A stretch of 64,000 nt of DNA, from NCBI RefSeq assembly GCF_026151205.1, contig NC_087080.1, positions 14,765,337 through 14,829,336 on the forward strand, read 5' to 3'. A model generated the notes under the pieces. It worked only from the letters and a program-made list of their open reading frames with translations, ran no database searches and was not told the DNA's origin. The position numbers and the translations under genes are program-made. Below are positions 48,642-62,156 of the stretch, in pieces; position 1 is the stretch's first letter, and each line of letters opens with the position of its first letter. The stretch comes from Bolinopsis microptera (lineage: Eukaryota > Ctenophora > Tentaculata > Lobata > Bolinopsidae).

Positions 48642-48820
48642 AGCGGACTAATCTCAACATGCAACAAAACTGCTCTGGTTTACGTGACCCTGATTGAAGA
48701 GGCTATTAGAACGTGAAGCCTCACAACTCTCGCACAGTTGACACAAATGTTCAACAAGAGACGCGAGATTGGTAACACCTTGCCAGCAACACAGCTGCCA
48801 GGAGGTGCTCTCCCTCATAG

Positions 48821-48859
48821 TGACGTCACAACCTCCTCCAACCAGGTGTGTATGACGTC
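48821..48859. promoter_or_regulatory. pair of CRE palindromes
   Basis: TGACGTCA at 48821-48828 and again at 48852-48859, just upstream of the X-box-like tandem array. Confidence 0.4.
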
Positions 48860-48923
48860 ATGCGGCAGAGAGAGAGGGAGAGAGGAGCTGGAGGTGATAA
48901 AAGGCGAGCTATCAAGCCGTCAA

Positions 48924-49018
48924 CCTGTTACCACGGTTACAAAATTTTACCACGGTTACAGCCTGTTACCACGGTTACAGCCTGTTACCGCGGTTACAGC
49001 CTGTTACCGCGGTTACAG
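48924..49018. repeat. five 19-bp repeats each carrying an X-box-like dyad
   Basis: Units CCTGTTACCACGGTTACAG (later copies with CCGCGG). GTTACC NN GGTTAC is an inverted arrangement of RFX-type half sites. Exactly 5 x 19 bp. Confidence 0.9.
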
Positions 49019-50711
49019 CTATTTTATAAGACCTGGAAAATCTGTTGCTCTCTCTCTCGGAGGGATATTCTGATGTATTACTGTAACTGTGATACTGTTC
49101 AGCAGTGGTCTGCCTCTTGTCTGGTCAATCAGAAATCAATTAAGTTACAATTAAATACGAGCCAGGACTGTCATTACTGATTTGTGACTACTAATTACGG
49201 GTAATGAGTTTAATGAGTTTAACGACAGGGATTCAATGTCTTGAGCCAACAAAAAACAGACATAAAAACGTGTAGTCTCGAACAACTCTCAGATTGGATT
49301 TAGTGTTAATGAAATTTGGCACATGGTGGTTTATGCAATTGTGTTTATGAATGAGTTGTATGGCTGGGATCACACTACCATTCAGATTTGAGGCCTCAAC
49401 CGACAAAAATCCTGTAAAAAAACCTTGCCAAGTAACCGAGAAAACAAGCAACCTAAACGGTGATCTCCGTGTTATCAAATTTTCAAGAGAGAGAGAGAGA
49501 GAGACTCGTCCGTTGGAGAGAAAACAAACAAGCACGAACAATTGGTGCAGTTGAGCAGCGTGTAACGAGGGTCCACACCAACACAATAACATCGGCCTGC
49601 CTTCACTCCGCACGAGACACAAATTTAAACGTACTGTCATAATGCAGTATAATGTAGATGTAAAGCCATACACTACGAGCGTAGTACAGCATTATGCGTC
49701 CACCGAGGGAATCAATCACGCGTCGCCATTACATAGGGCGACCAATCAGGAGAGAGTATTGTGACACGTGGGCAGGAGAGTTTAGTACAGTAATGGATGA
49801 GTCAGAGCCCGAAGTGTTATCTATCTAAAACAAAACCACTGCGTTTATAAACAAAACTTAACAGCAAGTTTTACAACCAAACATAAGAACGGTAGAAACT
49901 CCGCAAACCACCAAAGCACAGATTGTGAGACCGAACATCTGCGGAGCATGTAATATTCAATTACAGGGACCTGCTAACGTCGTTAGAAGTAATAGCATGC
50001 GAGGTAATCTCGTATACTCCTGCTGCGTTACCGGCTTCCACATTCAGTGGACTACTTGTTCCATTTTTAGTGGACTACAGGTTCCACACTCAGTTGACTT
50101 TAGGTTCCTTATTTAGTGGAATACGAACTTTGGGATGAGAAACGAATTCCTGCGCAGTCGGAAAATATTCATGTTGGCAAATTTGTCTATCGGTCAAATA
50201 ATCAGTCAGTCGTCCAGATATTCAATCAATTAGTCAGTTCTATTCCTGATCAGTCTTCAGCATGTTAGTACAGGTAGTCTTTAGGTCATTCAGTTATTAT
50301 TCAGACTAAATGTTATCTAAGAAAGTTGAGATAATGAACATATTATAAAGGAGCCATAAAAGAGGAGACGTGATGAGAGCTAGGTAACCATGACAACACG
50401 CCAACAGAGAACAGAGACTGATCAACTGAAATGTATTGTACCAACAAGAAGTGACAGTAGGCTTGCTATGATCGTGTTGTCAGGGTAACACAACAAAGCA
50501 CATCTGTTGGAACAGAGAAAGTGTTCCTCTTAAGTCATGATATATTGCGTCTCCGTCAAAGTGAAGCTTATATCATTAGACAGAAAATAGTACCAGAGCA
50601 ACAGATGGTAGATCTGATGACTACTTAAACCATGAACAGAGATCACAACGATCACACGGACTACACAGAACATAACAGCACAGAGATACTACACAGATAC
50701 ACAGATCCAGG

Positions 50712-50714
<3 letters not shown>
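49019..50714. other. non-coding DNA
   Basis: No conserved ORF. A degenerate tandem of TAGTGGACTACAGGTTCCA-type units lies at 50035-50130. X-box-like GTAACCATGACAAC is at 50384-50397 and GTTGTCAGGGTAAC at 50476-50489. CACGTG at 49766 sits next to ACCAATCAGG. Confidence 0.4.
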
Positions 50715-50756
<42 letters not shown>

Positions 50757-50784
50757 AGACACACACACACACACACACACACAC
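50715..50784. repeat. (CT)n and (AC)n microsatellites
   Basis: CT tract at 50715-50751, then GAGGAG, then AC tract at 50759-50784. Confidence 0.95.
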
Positions 50785-51224
50785 CAACTAGAAGCGAGTT
50801 GTGATCACAAACACAGGCCGTACAACTATAATATAACAAGGAGTAACCGTCACACTCACTGTACAATACAGCTACACAAGTCCTCGACCAATAGCCTGCC
50901 CAGGTAACCAACCCTTAGCGGCTCAGGACTGAGTGGCCCAGGCACCGCAGCCCAATGAGTGACCAGCGTTTTTGTCACGTGCACATTCAGGAGCAATCTG
51001 CGCGCCGTTATTTGAACACGTGACGGAATTGCTTGGTGCACGTGGAAGGTAGCCTATTATTATATAACGTCCGGTCGTTTGCGGAGTAATTATATCATGT
51101 ATACCGCTATGGAAGTAGCCCGTAAGGATATCATGTATAAATATATTTCCAGGTTTTGGAAACCAGTACGCCAAATATTCCCGTTAGTCTTCGCGATTTA
51201 CGCACAAGAGAGAGAGAGAGAAAA

Positions 51225-51246
51225 GGGGGGGGGGGGGGGGGGGGGG
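51225..51246. repeat. poly-G tract after GA repeat
   Basis: (GA)7 then AAAA and 22 consecutive G. Confidence 0.95.
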
Positions 51247-53945
51247 TCCTCCGAGAGGTGGTGTGTGATCAATTAAATCAGATACTAACCACGTGATGCG
51301 ATCGTGTGGTCGAATGAGGAAATGAGTTCCACATATTACAGTTGTAACAGGGCAGATGATAGAAGCATGGAGTGGAGAAACACAAATGAACGAAGGTTGT
51401 GTAGTGTACCTGTAGTCTGATCTTCACTGGCCTGACACCCACACAATTTAAGCAGTTGGTCGCTTGATCAATAACCCGACCAAGTGGTGACAAGTTTAAA
51501 TAGGAAATTGGGAACGTTCGGAGGGGGAGTGATGGGGCGAGGAAGTGGGCGGGGAGGGGTTGGGGGATGTTCTCAAACCTTTTAAAAGTCTCGTAAGACA
51601 ACTTTCAGTAAAGATCTTCGATAAATTTGACAAATATACCAGCAATGAGGACTCATAGGGACAGTTATTTTTCCAATATGAACGCTATTCAACATCACCA
51701 ACTAAATTTAGAGTAATGACAAACAGTAAGAACTGCAAGACTAAACTAACAATTGTTGGCCACACTTTCTCTTAGATGAGGTTTGGTCTTTCGTCGTTTC
51801 AAGCTCTCCCTAAATTTCTTCATTCATGAAGTCAGGTTCTTCAAGTGCTTCAAGTAAAGGCTGCTCGCTGTTTCTTCGTCCGGTGTAGGTCTGCAATGAA
51901 GCTACCATGTCAGATGACAAGATTCCAGGTGTTGTCTAGTTGGGGGGCTCATCTCATCGCATAGCTCGGGTACAACTTAACGCAGCAAAAAGTCAACAAC
52001 AATGTGTGTTGTGTACGTTGCACAGCACTGTATTCTCTTTGAACAATGACTATCACACGTCGCTATCCTCCGCGTGATCAGGCCAAATTTTTACTGGCAC
52101 TACACGTGCACTTTCACGCAGCGCACGTGCACATTCACAGTAGCCTCTCATTGGTCTCTACAGGCACACGTGACAGAAACCGGCCAATAAAAAACGAAAA
52201 TTTCTACATTTGCTGACAGGTATAGAATTATACCAAAGATTTGGATCGGACAGTAATTGTTAGAACAAAGGACGACGATCATTCCTAGCCTTCATTCCTT
52301 TATTCCTAGCCTTCATTCCTTTAGCTCGTGATCAGGAATTACCGTCTCTGACAATTCTTGAGAAATATTACTGCTTTTTGTGCGCACAGAAAGCTCCGTA
52401 TAAAAATAACGTACGTCATGAATCTGCCGCGCAAACCTGAATTCTTCCTGATCTTAATGTTGTGGAATTCGCGATGCTCGGTGACGCAATTCCAAGTTTG
52501 TGTTGCGCGATGACGATGCTGTCGCGCTCACAGTTTAATCATAATATGGAGAACAAAACTCGATCTTAAAGGTAGAAAATCGCGAATGAGAATAGTCTCT
52601 GACACACAATGCACATAAATTTGTGGTACAGAAAATGAAAGTCGTATGGATTCACTTTCGCAATAAAGAAACGAATCAATGTCAAACTAAATTAAAAAGG
52701 CGAAGCACACCACGTTTCTGGTATATCTCCTCATAAAGTCTAGATGAACTTGCAAAAACCCATACGAAAACCCTGTCAAGACGAGATAATAGGTTATCTT
52801 CCGTCTGGACTAGGTCTTATTCGCTGGACGTACCTGTACAGAAGTAATTGTTCCCAAGGGCAGTACTGATTGTGATGGCTGATCTTATGCCGAGCTCTAT
52901 TACCATGATCTGGATCATAAACTGTGGTCACTGTTCGGAACAAATATTATACAAAAGTGTATAAAGAACAACAATACAATTCGGGAGAAAACTGAAGAAT
53001 AAAATAATATTTGAATATCAGACTGAAATTGGCAACTAAAAACGGTTTCATCGATGGCTAATGCGGTGAACGACTTATCCTTATCGAAATTTATCGCACA
53101 ACTAAAGTTTCAAACTTAACTCTTAACACAAATTGAGTTCTAAGCGGAAGCCTAGATAATATTAGCATCTCTCACAGTCTTACATTTTAGCAAGTACACG
53201 ATGGTCGTGCGTTAAATGTTAATGAACAAAACTGCAGTGCTCCTCAGCGAGATATACACTTTATCTAACCCGTATTCGGCAGAAAGAGACAAGTTGAACT
53301 CTCATAATATATAATACTACATGATATAGTTTTATGTCAAGAAGAGAGAAAGTCAGAGAGTGACTCCAACTGTAGTATTCTAAGGTTTCTCTAGTGGGAA
53401 ACCGGGGTCTTGTGACAAAATCACAGTTTAATATTCGATGAAGAGATAACGTAGTGGGCTGCAGTGGAATTTGGGAAACGGAAATGATACCATATAGATA
53501 GTTGGAACAGTTTTTAAACTAAACAATCGTATAAAGGGACCATATGACCGAGCACCGTCATAAATTGGGCCCCAATTAAGATATGTCAGCGTTAATATTA
53601 TGCATTGTGTCCGATGCCATACAAATAACAGAGAGATATTAGGAGTTAACCAGGGAAGCATATTATGTAGAGAACTTATCTATGAAACTTATTTTTAAAT
53701 ATAACAACTCGTAACAAACTCATTGTTATGAAACTATAAACTTAAACTTAACTCATAACAAACTAAAAGAGAATCTATAAGGTCATATAACGCATATCTG
53801 ACTACAGTTCAACGACTCTACTCTACATATTATACAGTGTATACACTGCAGACGCCTGCCTACAACAGGTAACACAAACATAACACACATCATAAACATG
53901 CAACTCTCGTAGATGATAACACTTGTAGAATGTAGACCAACACTT
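51247..53945. other. non-coding DNA with a CACGTG/CCAAT cluster
   Basis: 52100-52190 has CACGTGCAC twice, CACGTGAC, a reverse CCAAT (CATTGGTC) and GGCCAATAA within 90 bp, a promoter-like group. A 21-bp duplication (ATTCCTAGCCTTCATTCCTT) lies at about 52280-52322. No gene recognised. Confidence 0.4.
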
Positions 53946-54043
53946 GCACTACCGGATCAAGCCAGTAAATACCACGTACCAAGGTTAATATGATGCACTA
54001 CCGGATCAAGCCAGTAAATACCACGTACCAAGGTTAATATGAT
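53946..54043. repeat. 49-bp perfect tandem duplication
   Basis: Two copies of a unit beginning GCACTACCGGATCAAGCCAG. Confidence 0.95.
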
Positions 54044-54539
54044 GGTGAGACTGAGGTATACACGTGCACCTTTATCTCATGGACCATAGCGACCATCTCT
54101 GTGTTAAAGTGCGACTGAGAAACAGTACCACGTGTCACAGGAAAAGGTAGTTAGAGTGCAGGTGTTATCAAAAACTAAGATGACGCACTGGCAATCCTTA
54201 CTGACGCACTTGCAATCACCACCTGTGCTCCATTATACATTATATATCTATACTCATGAACATCTGTTTAAGTAGGCTGCTGACTCGTGACAAGAAGACA
54301 AATGTTAATAAAAAGACAAACAAAAGGTTAATAAAAAGACAAAGGTAAGTAATATCCCGAATTTGGAGCAACTTCAAGCTAACCCGAAAGCGAAACACTG
54401 TCAGTGAAATCATGTGATAATTGATACAAATGATGTGATCATAATGTCATGCACCAATTTGATGGCCTGATGGGATCTCGCATATCTCAAGGTTAAACAA
54501 GGCAGTAGCTTACAAACCAGGTATAATTATAGATTATCA

Positions 54540-54673
54540 GGCTGCAGTTAAACTGCAGGCTGCAGGTTTCAGGCTGCAGCTAAACTGCGGGATACAGGCT
54601 GCAGTTAAACTGCAGGTTTCAGGCTGCAGTTAAACTGCAGGCTGCAGGTTACAGGCTGCAGTTAAACTGCAGG
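54540..54673. repeat. tandem palindromic CTGCAG repeats
   Basis: CTGCAGTTAAACTGCAG, a 17-bp palindrome, occurs four times, joined by GCTGCAGGTTTCAGG-type spacers, plus one diverged copy. Confidence 0.9.
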
Positions 54674-57600
54674 ATAGTAATGGTGGAGGAAACACAGTCT
54701 ACAGCAATGAAAGGGAAAAGCGGATCCTTTTATGACATCACAACGTGCAAATGACGTCAGAAAAATACACTAACAGTAGCAAGCTGTCATGTACAATTAC
54801 GGTCATGGTAAAAGAAAGCAATCTTTTAAGACTGTTCTCACCCTTATCTATGAAAACACAACACAAAGGGTTTAGAACATAGGAAAACAAACAAAAGCGC
54901 GTCACTATATTGTCAAAAAGTTAGTGACTGTAGTCACTAGTCATGACATGTGATGCTCAATTGTTTACTGTAATTGTTAACACAACCCGAGATATACACC
55001 TTTAATTGGTAGTTGAACTAAAACTAAAAGGAAACTGAAAGCGGAATAATTTCTGCAGAAAATGTCAGTATAATCTGTACGGAAGTCGGGGTAGAAAAGA
55101 ATGTTGGGTACTCTGAAAGGACAAAACTGCAAAGACTTCTTATGTAGGTTCACGTGAGCTTTACGACTGAAATTCTTCTACTACAATGTGTCAATGTGTG
55201 GAGGTGATGATTAGTAGTACCGCTTATAACTATGCAAAATTAACCAGAATGTTCAGGGCTTATACACTCGGAAATCAGGCAGCCAATAACTGCGAAAGAG
55301 GGGTAAATCAGAAGATCTTCGGGCGAAAAACAACATGACTATAAAAGGTCTTGTCAACAGATCAACGGAGGGATAGGGATTACATTATAGAACTACAATG
55401 CTGCTTAGTATTACGGAGATACGATGAGTCATTACAGAGATACGTATCTCATACTACAAAGATATGATCAGTTATGCACTTGACACTACTACAAAGGATA
55501 CGAGTCTGTATCAGTTAGACGCAGCACACGACGCACTCCGAATACTAACCGAATATCAGAAGAGGAAACCTGATAATGACAACATTTATAAAGGGCATCA
55601 CTCATCTGCTGCATTACTCGGCCACGAAAAGTCGTCACTTTTGGGGCTAGTTAAGACGGTTACTTGCGCCTCTAGTCCTACAAGATTGGTATCTATGACC
55701 GGGGTGTGTGGGTTGTTGTTCTGTGGAGCTGTAACTCGTTGCCAAGAAGTTGCCGGGAATGTAAAGGTGGGGCCGCATGGGGTGATGTTCTACAGAAAAA
55801 GGGACTGTGTTTAACACTGTTAAACTTCAACGGAGAAAGTGAATTACTACCTTGTATTATATTTGGGATGATAATATCTTCTGTGGGATAATTGAATATA
55901 TTCATTGGAGGCGGTCTATTCTCAAAGAAAGGCCCCAGGCTCATGAACAAGCGTAATGACATGTACACAAGCAGACAGAACAAGGGAACCTTATCACATC
56001 TAAACTGGCATATACGTGAATATAGGGACCTATATATGGCTGGAGCGGTAAAGTGACGATTGTCATCATAAAGTGCGACTGTCCATTACCGGGGTTAATA
56101 ATAAACTGGTGATGTGATGTGAGCTGGTCACTCTCCGGGCACTTTTCTGACTGTAAGGTAATGGAGATAGCTGTTAAAACAAAGGCCCGGTCCCCCGGTC
56201 CAGGGCCCCATGTTATTATGACCAGGAATAATGGCCGGGGGTTGGTCGGCCTCATCTTTAGGAACTCCAGCAAGTCTGGCATGGTTACAGTAACCATAGC
56301 AACGGTTTCTATGGTTTAAGGGTGTCCAGACATTTCAGATTATAACTTTCGGATTATATCTATGAGTTCCAGAATTTGCGGATACGGCTGTTCCCGGATT
56401 TGCGACTGTGTTAATGAATACTGGAAAGCCTCAACCAGCCAGCAGGACCCTCTTCAATGATCAATCCGTCTTTATAATTCAGGGGATCACTCAAAGGCTA
56501 AGCACGCAAGGGCATAAATATATCTAAATAAAATCAGCTTTTTATACAGCTTGTTATAGCACTATAGCAATACATATTCAACAATCAACAAGTCCTTGCT
56601 ATTATAAAAGAAAAGGTACTTTTAACCTCATAAGGCATCTTAAGCTTTAGAACCTATAGCCAGAGCTCGTGACAATAATGAAATTGGAATAGCTAGTTGG
56701 GAAAGGGATTGAACAATGGGAATACCATAGATTTAATAGAAGTTGTTAAGGTCTACAGTATCTGATGTATGGGTTGAAAGATCAATCGATTTGTAGGTAA
56801 TGAAAAGGATTGTCTATTGGAAGGCAAAGCTTCCCTGATGTAAGTATTCCCGGTTTTTTGGGTTTCCGGTTTGATATGTGTTTGATCATTAGAAAAATCA
56901 TAAAATTTATATGTACGCGATCAGGTAACTCTGGGCTAAATTAGAACCGGTCTAAAGATTTCGGCCTTAATTAAGTATGTACTTTTCTTTATTTTTTCAA
57001 ACTGGTTCCTCCCAGACGAAAAACGGAAAACAAAGAGCTGATGAAGCAAATCTATGTTGTTTAAACGTGAATAAGCCTATAGCCCAATTGTGGCTTCTTA
57101 ATCACAGTTTATGAGATGGTCTAATTTTAGACTGATTATTTCTACTAATGTAATTTTAAGGTAGGTATCGGACTAGGCTCTTCAAAGTTTGCATCGAAAT
57201 TAAAATTCAAGATTTTGGTTCGATATAACCCAGAAAGTAAACGTTCCGATGTGCAACTGACAGATCTGTAATAAACTATCAACGAGAAGAGCCTGATGAA
57301 CAAAAGATCATATCAGAATTTAATTTCTAAAACAATAACTTGTGACCAGCAACACATAGTGTAACACTAACGTCACAAACTCACAACTTTAATTCGAAAC
57401 TATTGTTAACTTATTTATCAATTAATAAACCTAATCGATGAATCCTGAAAAAGTATTCAAAGCTCAACAAATGCTGAAATGCTATCTGGACAAACACTCA
57501 TAAATATTAAGCTTATAGAAAATCGTTCAAATTTGAAGACGTAGAAATTATAAACGATTTCAATCTTCTCGGCCCAAAATTCCAATATCTCGCATAGTTT

Positions 57601-58014
57601 AATAACTTAATAGGAAAGGATTCAGGAAACGAATGCTAAAACCTGGAAATGAACAACAAAATTTTTGAAACCGTCTTAAGGCAGGACCAAATACTTTAAA
57701 CCGAGTCTAATAACTTGGACATGTTAGAAAAGACAGCACTCAAAGGGCTATTGAAGCGGGTTATCTCATGTTCATGACAACCATACAACGCCTTCAGTCG
57801 GCCTATGATCAAACTGACGTGCCAAAACACACGTGACTATAACTATATAATTTAACAAACAAGATCATAATAAAAGCTGTTTATTATACCTGCAAAATAT
57901 GACAGCTCCAAATCTTAAACTGACATTCCAATCTCAGATAAACTGAACCAGCTAGCGCGGTTAAAACTGCACAAATCAAGAAGACTGCTGATCTATCAGA
58001 CACAACAACAACAA
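54674..58014. other. non-coding DNA
   Basis: A 116-codon ORF at 55464-55814 shows no recognisable family. An X-box-like GTAACCATAGCAAC is at 56290-56303. Nothing else supported. Confidence 0.35.
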
Positions 58015-58190
58015 GCAAAACAAACCACACTCCTGGACTACCAACTAAGGGAGGCGATGCAAAACAAACCACACTCCTGGACTACTAACTAAGGAAGGCG
58101 ATGCAAAACAAACCACACTCCTGGACTACCAACTAAGGGAGGCGATGCAAAACAAACCACACTCCTGGACTACCAACTAAGGGAGGCGAT
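58015..58190. repeat. 44-bp minisatellite, four copies
   Basis: Exactly 4 x 44 bp; the unit begins GCAAAACAAACCACACTCCT. Copy 2 has two substitutions (TACTAAC, GGAAGG). Confidence 0.97.
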
Positions 58191-58319
58191 GTAGCAGCAC
58201 TGTTATTGATCCGTCTAACCAAGGACGAGGAGGTGGTTACTCGACACAGCCTTAACAAAAGAATTGACAGGGTGCTCCTCCGTCACTGACTTGAGATTAA
58301 TAAAGTTATCACGGGGCCT

Positions 58320-58440
58320 GTTAACAAAGCTGTAGTGCCACGTGAACCCGGCTCCAAGCCAATCAGTGGGGGGCTAGTCGCAGTGCGGACCAATCAGTGA
58401 GGGGCTGGTCGGAGTTCCGACCAATCAATATCGACTGGAA
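58320..58440. promoter_or_regulatory. CCAAT-rich segment with CACGTG
   Basis: CCACGTGAACC followed by AGCCAATCAGTGGGG, GACCAATCAGTGAGG and GACCAATCAATA within 100 bp: three forward CCAAT boxes, two of them in a short repeated context (CCAATCAGTG(A/G)GGGGCT(A/G)GTCG). Confidence 0.35.
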
Positions 58441-60060
58441 ACAAATTTCTCGGTGACTGTTATAGGCTGATCTTAACGAATATATTTAATTTTAAAGGGA
58501 ACCTTCATGGGAGGGATATAAATCGTGAAGTTATTACGAAAATGCGACGAATTATTCGGGAAAAAGTGCAGATGGAATTTTTGGAAATTAGCGTCAACAA
58601 AACGAGAATATCAATATGTTAAGGAGTATGTTATTATTGGAGGAAATTTTATGATATCATATAATATTTACTATTCAATATTGGATATTCAATTTATAAT
58701 TTAACGGGCAAAAATAACGCATATGCGAATATATGGTTGATAATTGGAAGTCCACGATGCTGAATTAGAGCACTTAGGAGTTCAGGGAAAGATTGGTTAT
58801 TAACTTATTGTCAATAATAAACTGAATATTGTGTTTCAGTGATTCAAGGGGGATTCAGGGGTCTCAGAGGGTACGGCCCCGTTTTATGGCGCTGTTTTTA
58901 TAGATATCAAGTTTTGGATCAAGTCCATATTTAAATAATCAAAATGTAAGGCATTGAACTTTCAATTTTTGCCGGGTTAATATGGCCTATTAAAAACACG
59001 CGTTCAAACGACACACGCCTGTATAACAACTACACACAACAACTATAAAACACTGGACAATGAATGACCACAATGTCGAAACCATCAATTAGCACGTCTT
59101 CAACTCTCTACAGCTACCTCATACCCCTACTACCTAAACATAAAGTTTACAGCTATAAAAACCTCCTCCCCAAAGCTTACTGCTGAGTGCTAAGCAATGA
59201 TAACAACTAAAGTATCTTTGTACAAGTTAAGGGGGGTGATAATATTAACATGAGATAATCTCGTGAGTCACACATACATATAGGGCACTCAAGGGCGCAA
59301 GCTACTTAATTTCAACACATAGCCAGAGGTATCGACGTTAATCGTGTGCTCATATTAAAATAATAATAGCACACACACACACAAACAAACGAAACTTACA
59401 GAAAATCAAAGAAGTTTAATTTGATATGATGTATTTCAGTCATCACGGTGACTGTTATCTCCGGAGAGTGGCGACAGGTTAGCACCCGTTAGCGCCCGTG
59501 GTGTCTGGCAGTTTGTAGCCCTATTTTAGTCCAGTAGTGATTAATATTGCTGTGTTAATGGGTATCTAGGCCGGTGATACGGATACGTGATGTCAGATGT
59601 GCAAGTGTGTGAAGAATGGCTAAAATATAAAACACTTAATATTATGTTTGAATATATTTCTAAGGAAAATAACTAAACAGCTGATAACTCCTTTGCTACT
59701 TATCAAGAGGTTTGAACGGACGAAACTGATCATGTCCTTGACCGTTTAGTGCGCTTTTATAACAATTATACAGGATAGGAACTAATGAATCAGGAACTAA
59801 CTACAGGAACTAAAGAGTTGTTGCAGGATGACTGGTCTGAATAAATCAAGTAACGGAACTGGAAGACCGGAAAAGTGTTACCGGTGTTAAAATAAAAATT
59901 GTTTCAACTGTGAATCATGGCAAGGGCTGCAACTTCAATTGTTGCACTAATTATTCTTGCTGTTCATTACAGCTGATATTAACATTACTGGAGCTTGTAA
60001 GACACAATTAGTTCACTACTAGATGAAGATAGGTAAAGAGAAACCGTATAGCGAGTCTGT
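58441..60060. other. non-coding DNA
   Basis: No supported gene. A 19-codon signal-peptide-like ORF at 59917-59976 overlaps a polypyrimidine stretch ending in ACAG that could instead be a splice acceptor (59976). Confidence 0.3.
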
Positions 60061-60561
60061 GCACTAACCGTGCACTAACCGTGCACTATCCCGTACACCG
60101 AGTCTGTGCACTATCCTGTATGCCGACCAATTCTGTCGAATTGGAAACGAACCATATTAACATACCATATTGAATTGTAACTGAATATTCGGATCGGTTA
60201 GCTAAGATTGCATGCGGAGTTTGGGAATGATAAACTCATTATATCTTAGATTCTAAATAGATGTTTGATTTATTCATGGACCAAATTAACTGTACCAACT
60301 ACCAATATGTCGAATATCTGAACTAAAAACGTGATAGATCAGGATATATGCTGTTTATTAATAAGTTAATAGGAGATCAAAGATATTAAGACGGTGAACC
60401 AATGATAATTTAAGAGCGGCACAATTGTCCAGGCGAGAGCCTGGTGTGAGCATTAAATGAGCCATGAAAATAATGAATTCATCACGTGATAAACCGGAAC
60501 TAAGCACTATCAGATCAATTTTATTTGAGTTTATCTATTCAAGTAAGAAATCAGTCAGAGA

Positions 60562-60646
60562 ACGTGCACGTGCGCACAACAAGGCACGTGCAGCGCAACA
60601 ATTGCACGTGCAGGTAGGGTTATAATAGTTGTTTGGGAGTCACGTG
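60562..60646. promoter_or_regulatory. CACGTG cluster
   Basis: Four CACGTG cores in 80 bp (about 60566, 60584, 60604, 60641), three of them GCACGTGC-type. Confidence 0.4.
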
Positions 60647-62083
60647 AGGGGGTCTGGCAGGGCCATGGTAATCAAGATATTGGCTCCCCTGTGCTCCACT
60701 TTAAAGATAAGCGCCTGGCTAGTAATAGATAGCACCATCCACCAACCTTTCAATTCTAGAACTATCTTAGCATGACTAGATACATGTAAATTTGATAGGT
60801 TGAAGGCAGCGTAGATGACTAAGTATTCAAGAAAATTTGTATCATGGAGCCGATATGTGGACCTTTGTAATCCGAGGAAAAAAGAAACCACTGCACCGAG
60901 ACAAGCACTACCTAATTTCGGGACAAAAATCCGAAAATCGCGGTATCAAAAATTCAAAGCGAATTTGCGGCAACAGATAAAATAAATGCGGCTGTATTTT
61001 AAGTTCGAGATCATAATATGTTTATGACTGATCGGATTTCCCATCAAACCACATCACCCCATACATCTGCCGTTCTATGACAAAAGTGCTTAAAGACCAC
61101 TCGAAAATCCTAGGTTTTTAAGCACTTAATAAACTTATGACATATTTTTGACAAATTTTGGAATTTTAGGGGTGCAAAAAGGGGAATTCTGGGAGCCGGT
61201 GATTGATTCTAATGGTTTCTGACGATTTTCAGCGATAGTTCTTGACCCAAAAAGAAATATGGGTGAGAGAATTCAGAATTTAAAAAATAGTCTTCAAGCA
61301 CATTTGTCAGAAACCGGCAGTCATTATGTTGCGGATCCATGGATACCTACCTGCTCATACAAAGCAGCAGATTCGGCCACACGCACAAAACTAAGAGCAG
61401 TAACCTATTTAATAATTAATTTAAGTAAATCTTTATCAATTATTAATAATAGTAGCGGCTATGTGATCGTGTGACCTCATAACAAAAGTGATAGTTTTAT
61501 TAACTCTGGTAATGAATCAAGTTGTTTTGCTTTTGAACATATGTCATTGGTTATACGACTCGTATGAGGATTGATGTTTACCAGCAGCCTGGTAAAGTAT
61601 ACATTTGAGACTTACATTTAATTTCTATGAGGCCATGACGTATTTCTAGCAAGTTACACTAAGCGGTATTGACAGCGCTGTTAAGATAAGCGTGATTAAA
61701 ACTATAATTTTTATTAAGCCAGTCGCTTTGACATCGGAAATCTTCATTTGGATTGTTGATATAAGCGGAATAATAATCCTGTATTTCATTTCATGGAATT
61801 AGTCAGTAGTCGCGTGACATCACCCACCACTTGTTACAAACTGCAAGCAAATGAGCTGAAAATTGGAAAAACCTGCAAAAGTTAAGACAGAAAACAAAAC
61901 TAATAAACTATATAAACTGTATAAATGCTCATCAGACAAAAGAAGTAATCAGTTGAAACGATAAAAATCTAAATTTGGTCCTAAGTTGGAAGAATACGTT
62001 ACATCATTATGAAAGCGTATTATCGTGAAGGCAATCTCGTTAACTGACGTCAGGCAATAGTAAAGAAACATGCTTCCTCGCAC
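60647..62083. other. non-coding DNA
   Basis: Short ORFs only (83 codons at 60640-60891 minus, 71 codons at 61259-61474 plus), neither recognisable. Confidence 0.3.
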
Positions 62084-62156
62084 ATTGCATGCGGAGTTTG
62101 GGTAATTACAGCGGTATCTAAGATTGCATGCGGAGTTTGGGTAATTACAGCGGTAT
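62084..62156. repeat. 39-bp direct repeat, two copies, third partial copy at 60202
   Basis: ATTGCATGCGGAGTTTGGGT + AATTACAGCGGTAT occurs at 62084 and 62123; CTAAGATTGCATGCGGAG + TTTGGG recurs at 60202-60225. Confidence 0.9.

Noticed and set aside
51278-51601. 107-codon minus-strand ORF with a CAG/GTACAC donor-like site
   Set aside because: No recognisable family and no partner exon.
55464-55814. 116-codon plus-strand ORF
   Set aside because: Starts at ATG but shows no recognisable motif, and overlaps other ORFs of similar quality; too weak to call a gene.
59917-60000. Short signal-peptide-like ORF or a mini-exon after a polypyrimidine tract
   Set aside because: 19 codons only. As an exon it would be phase-compatible with 38597-38684, but over a 21-kb gap this is one chance in three.
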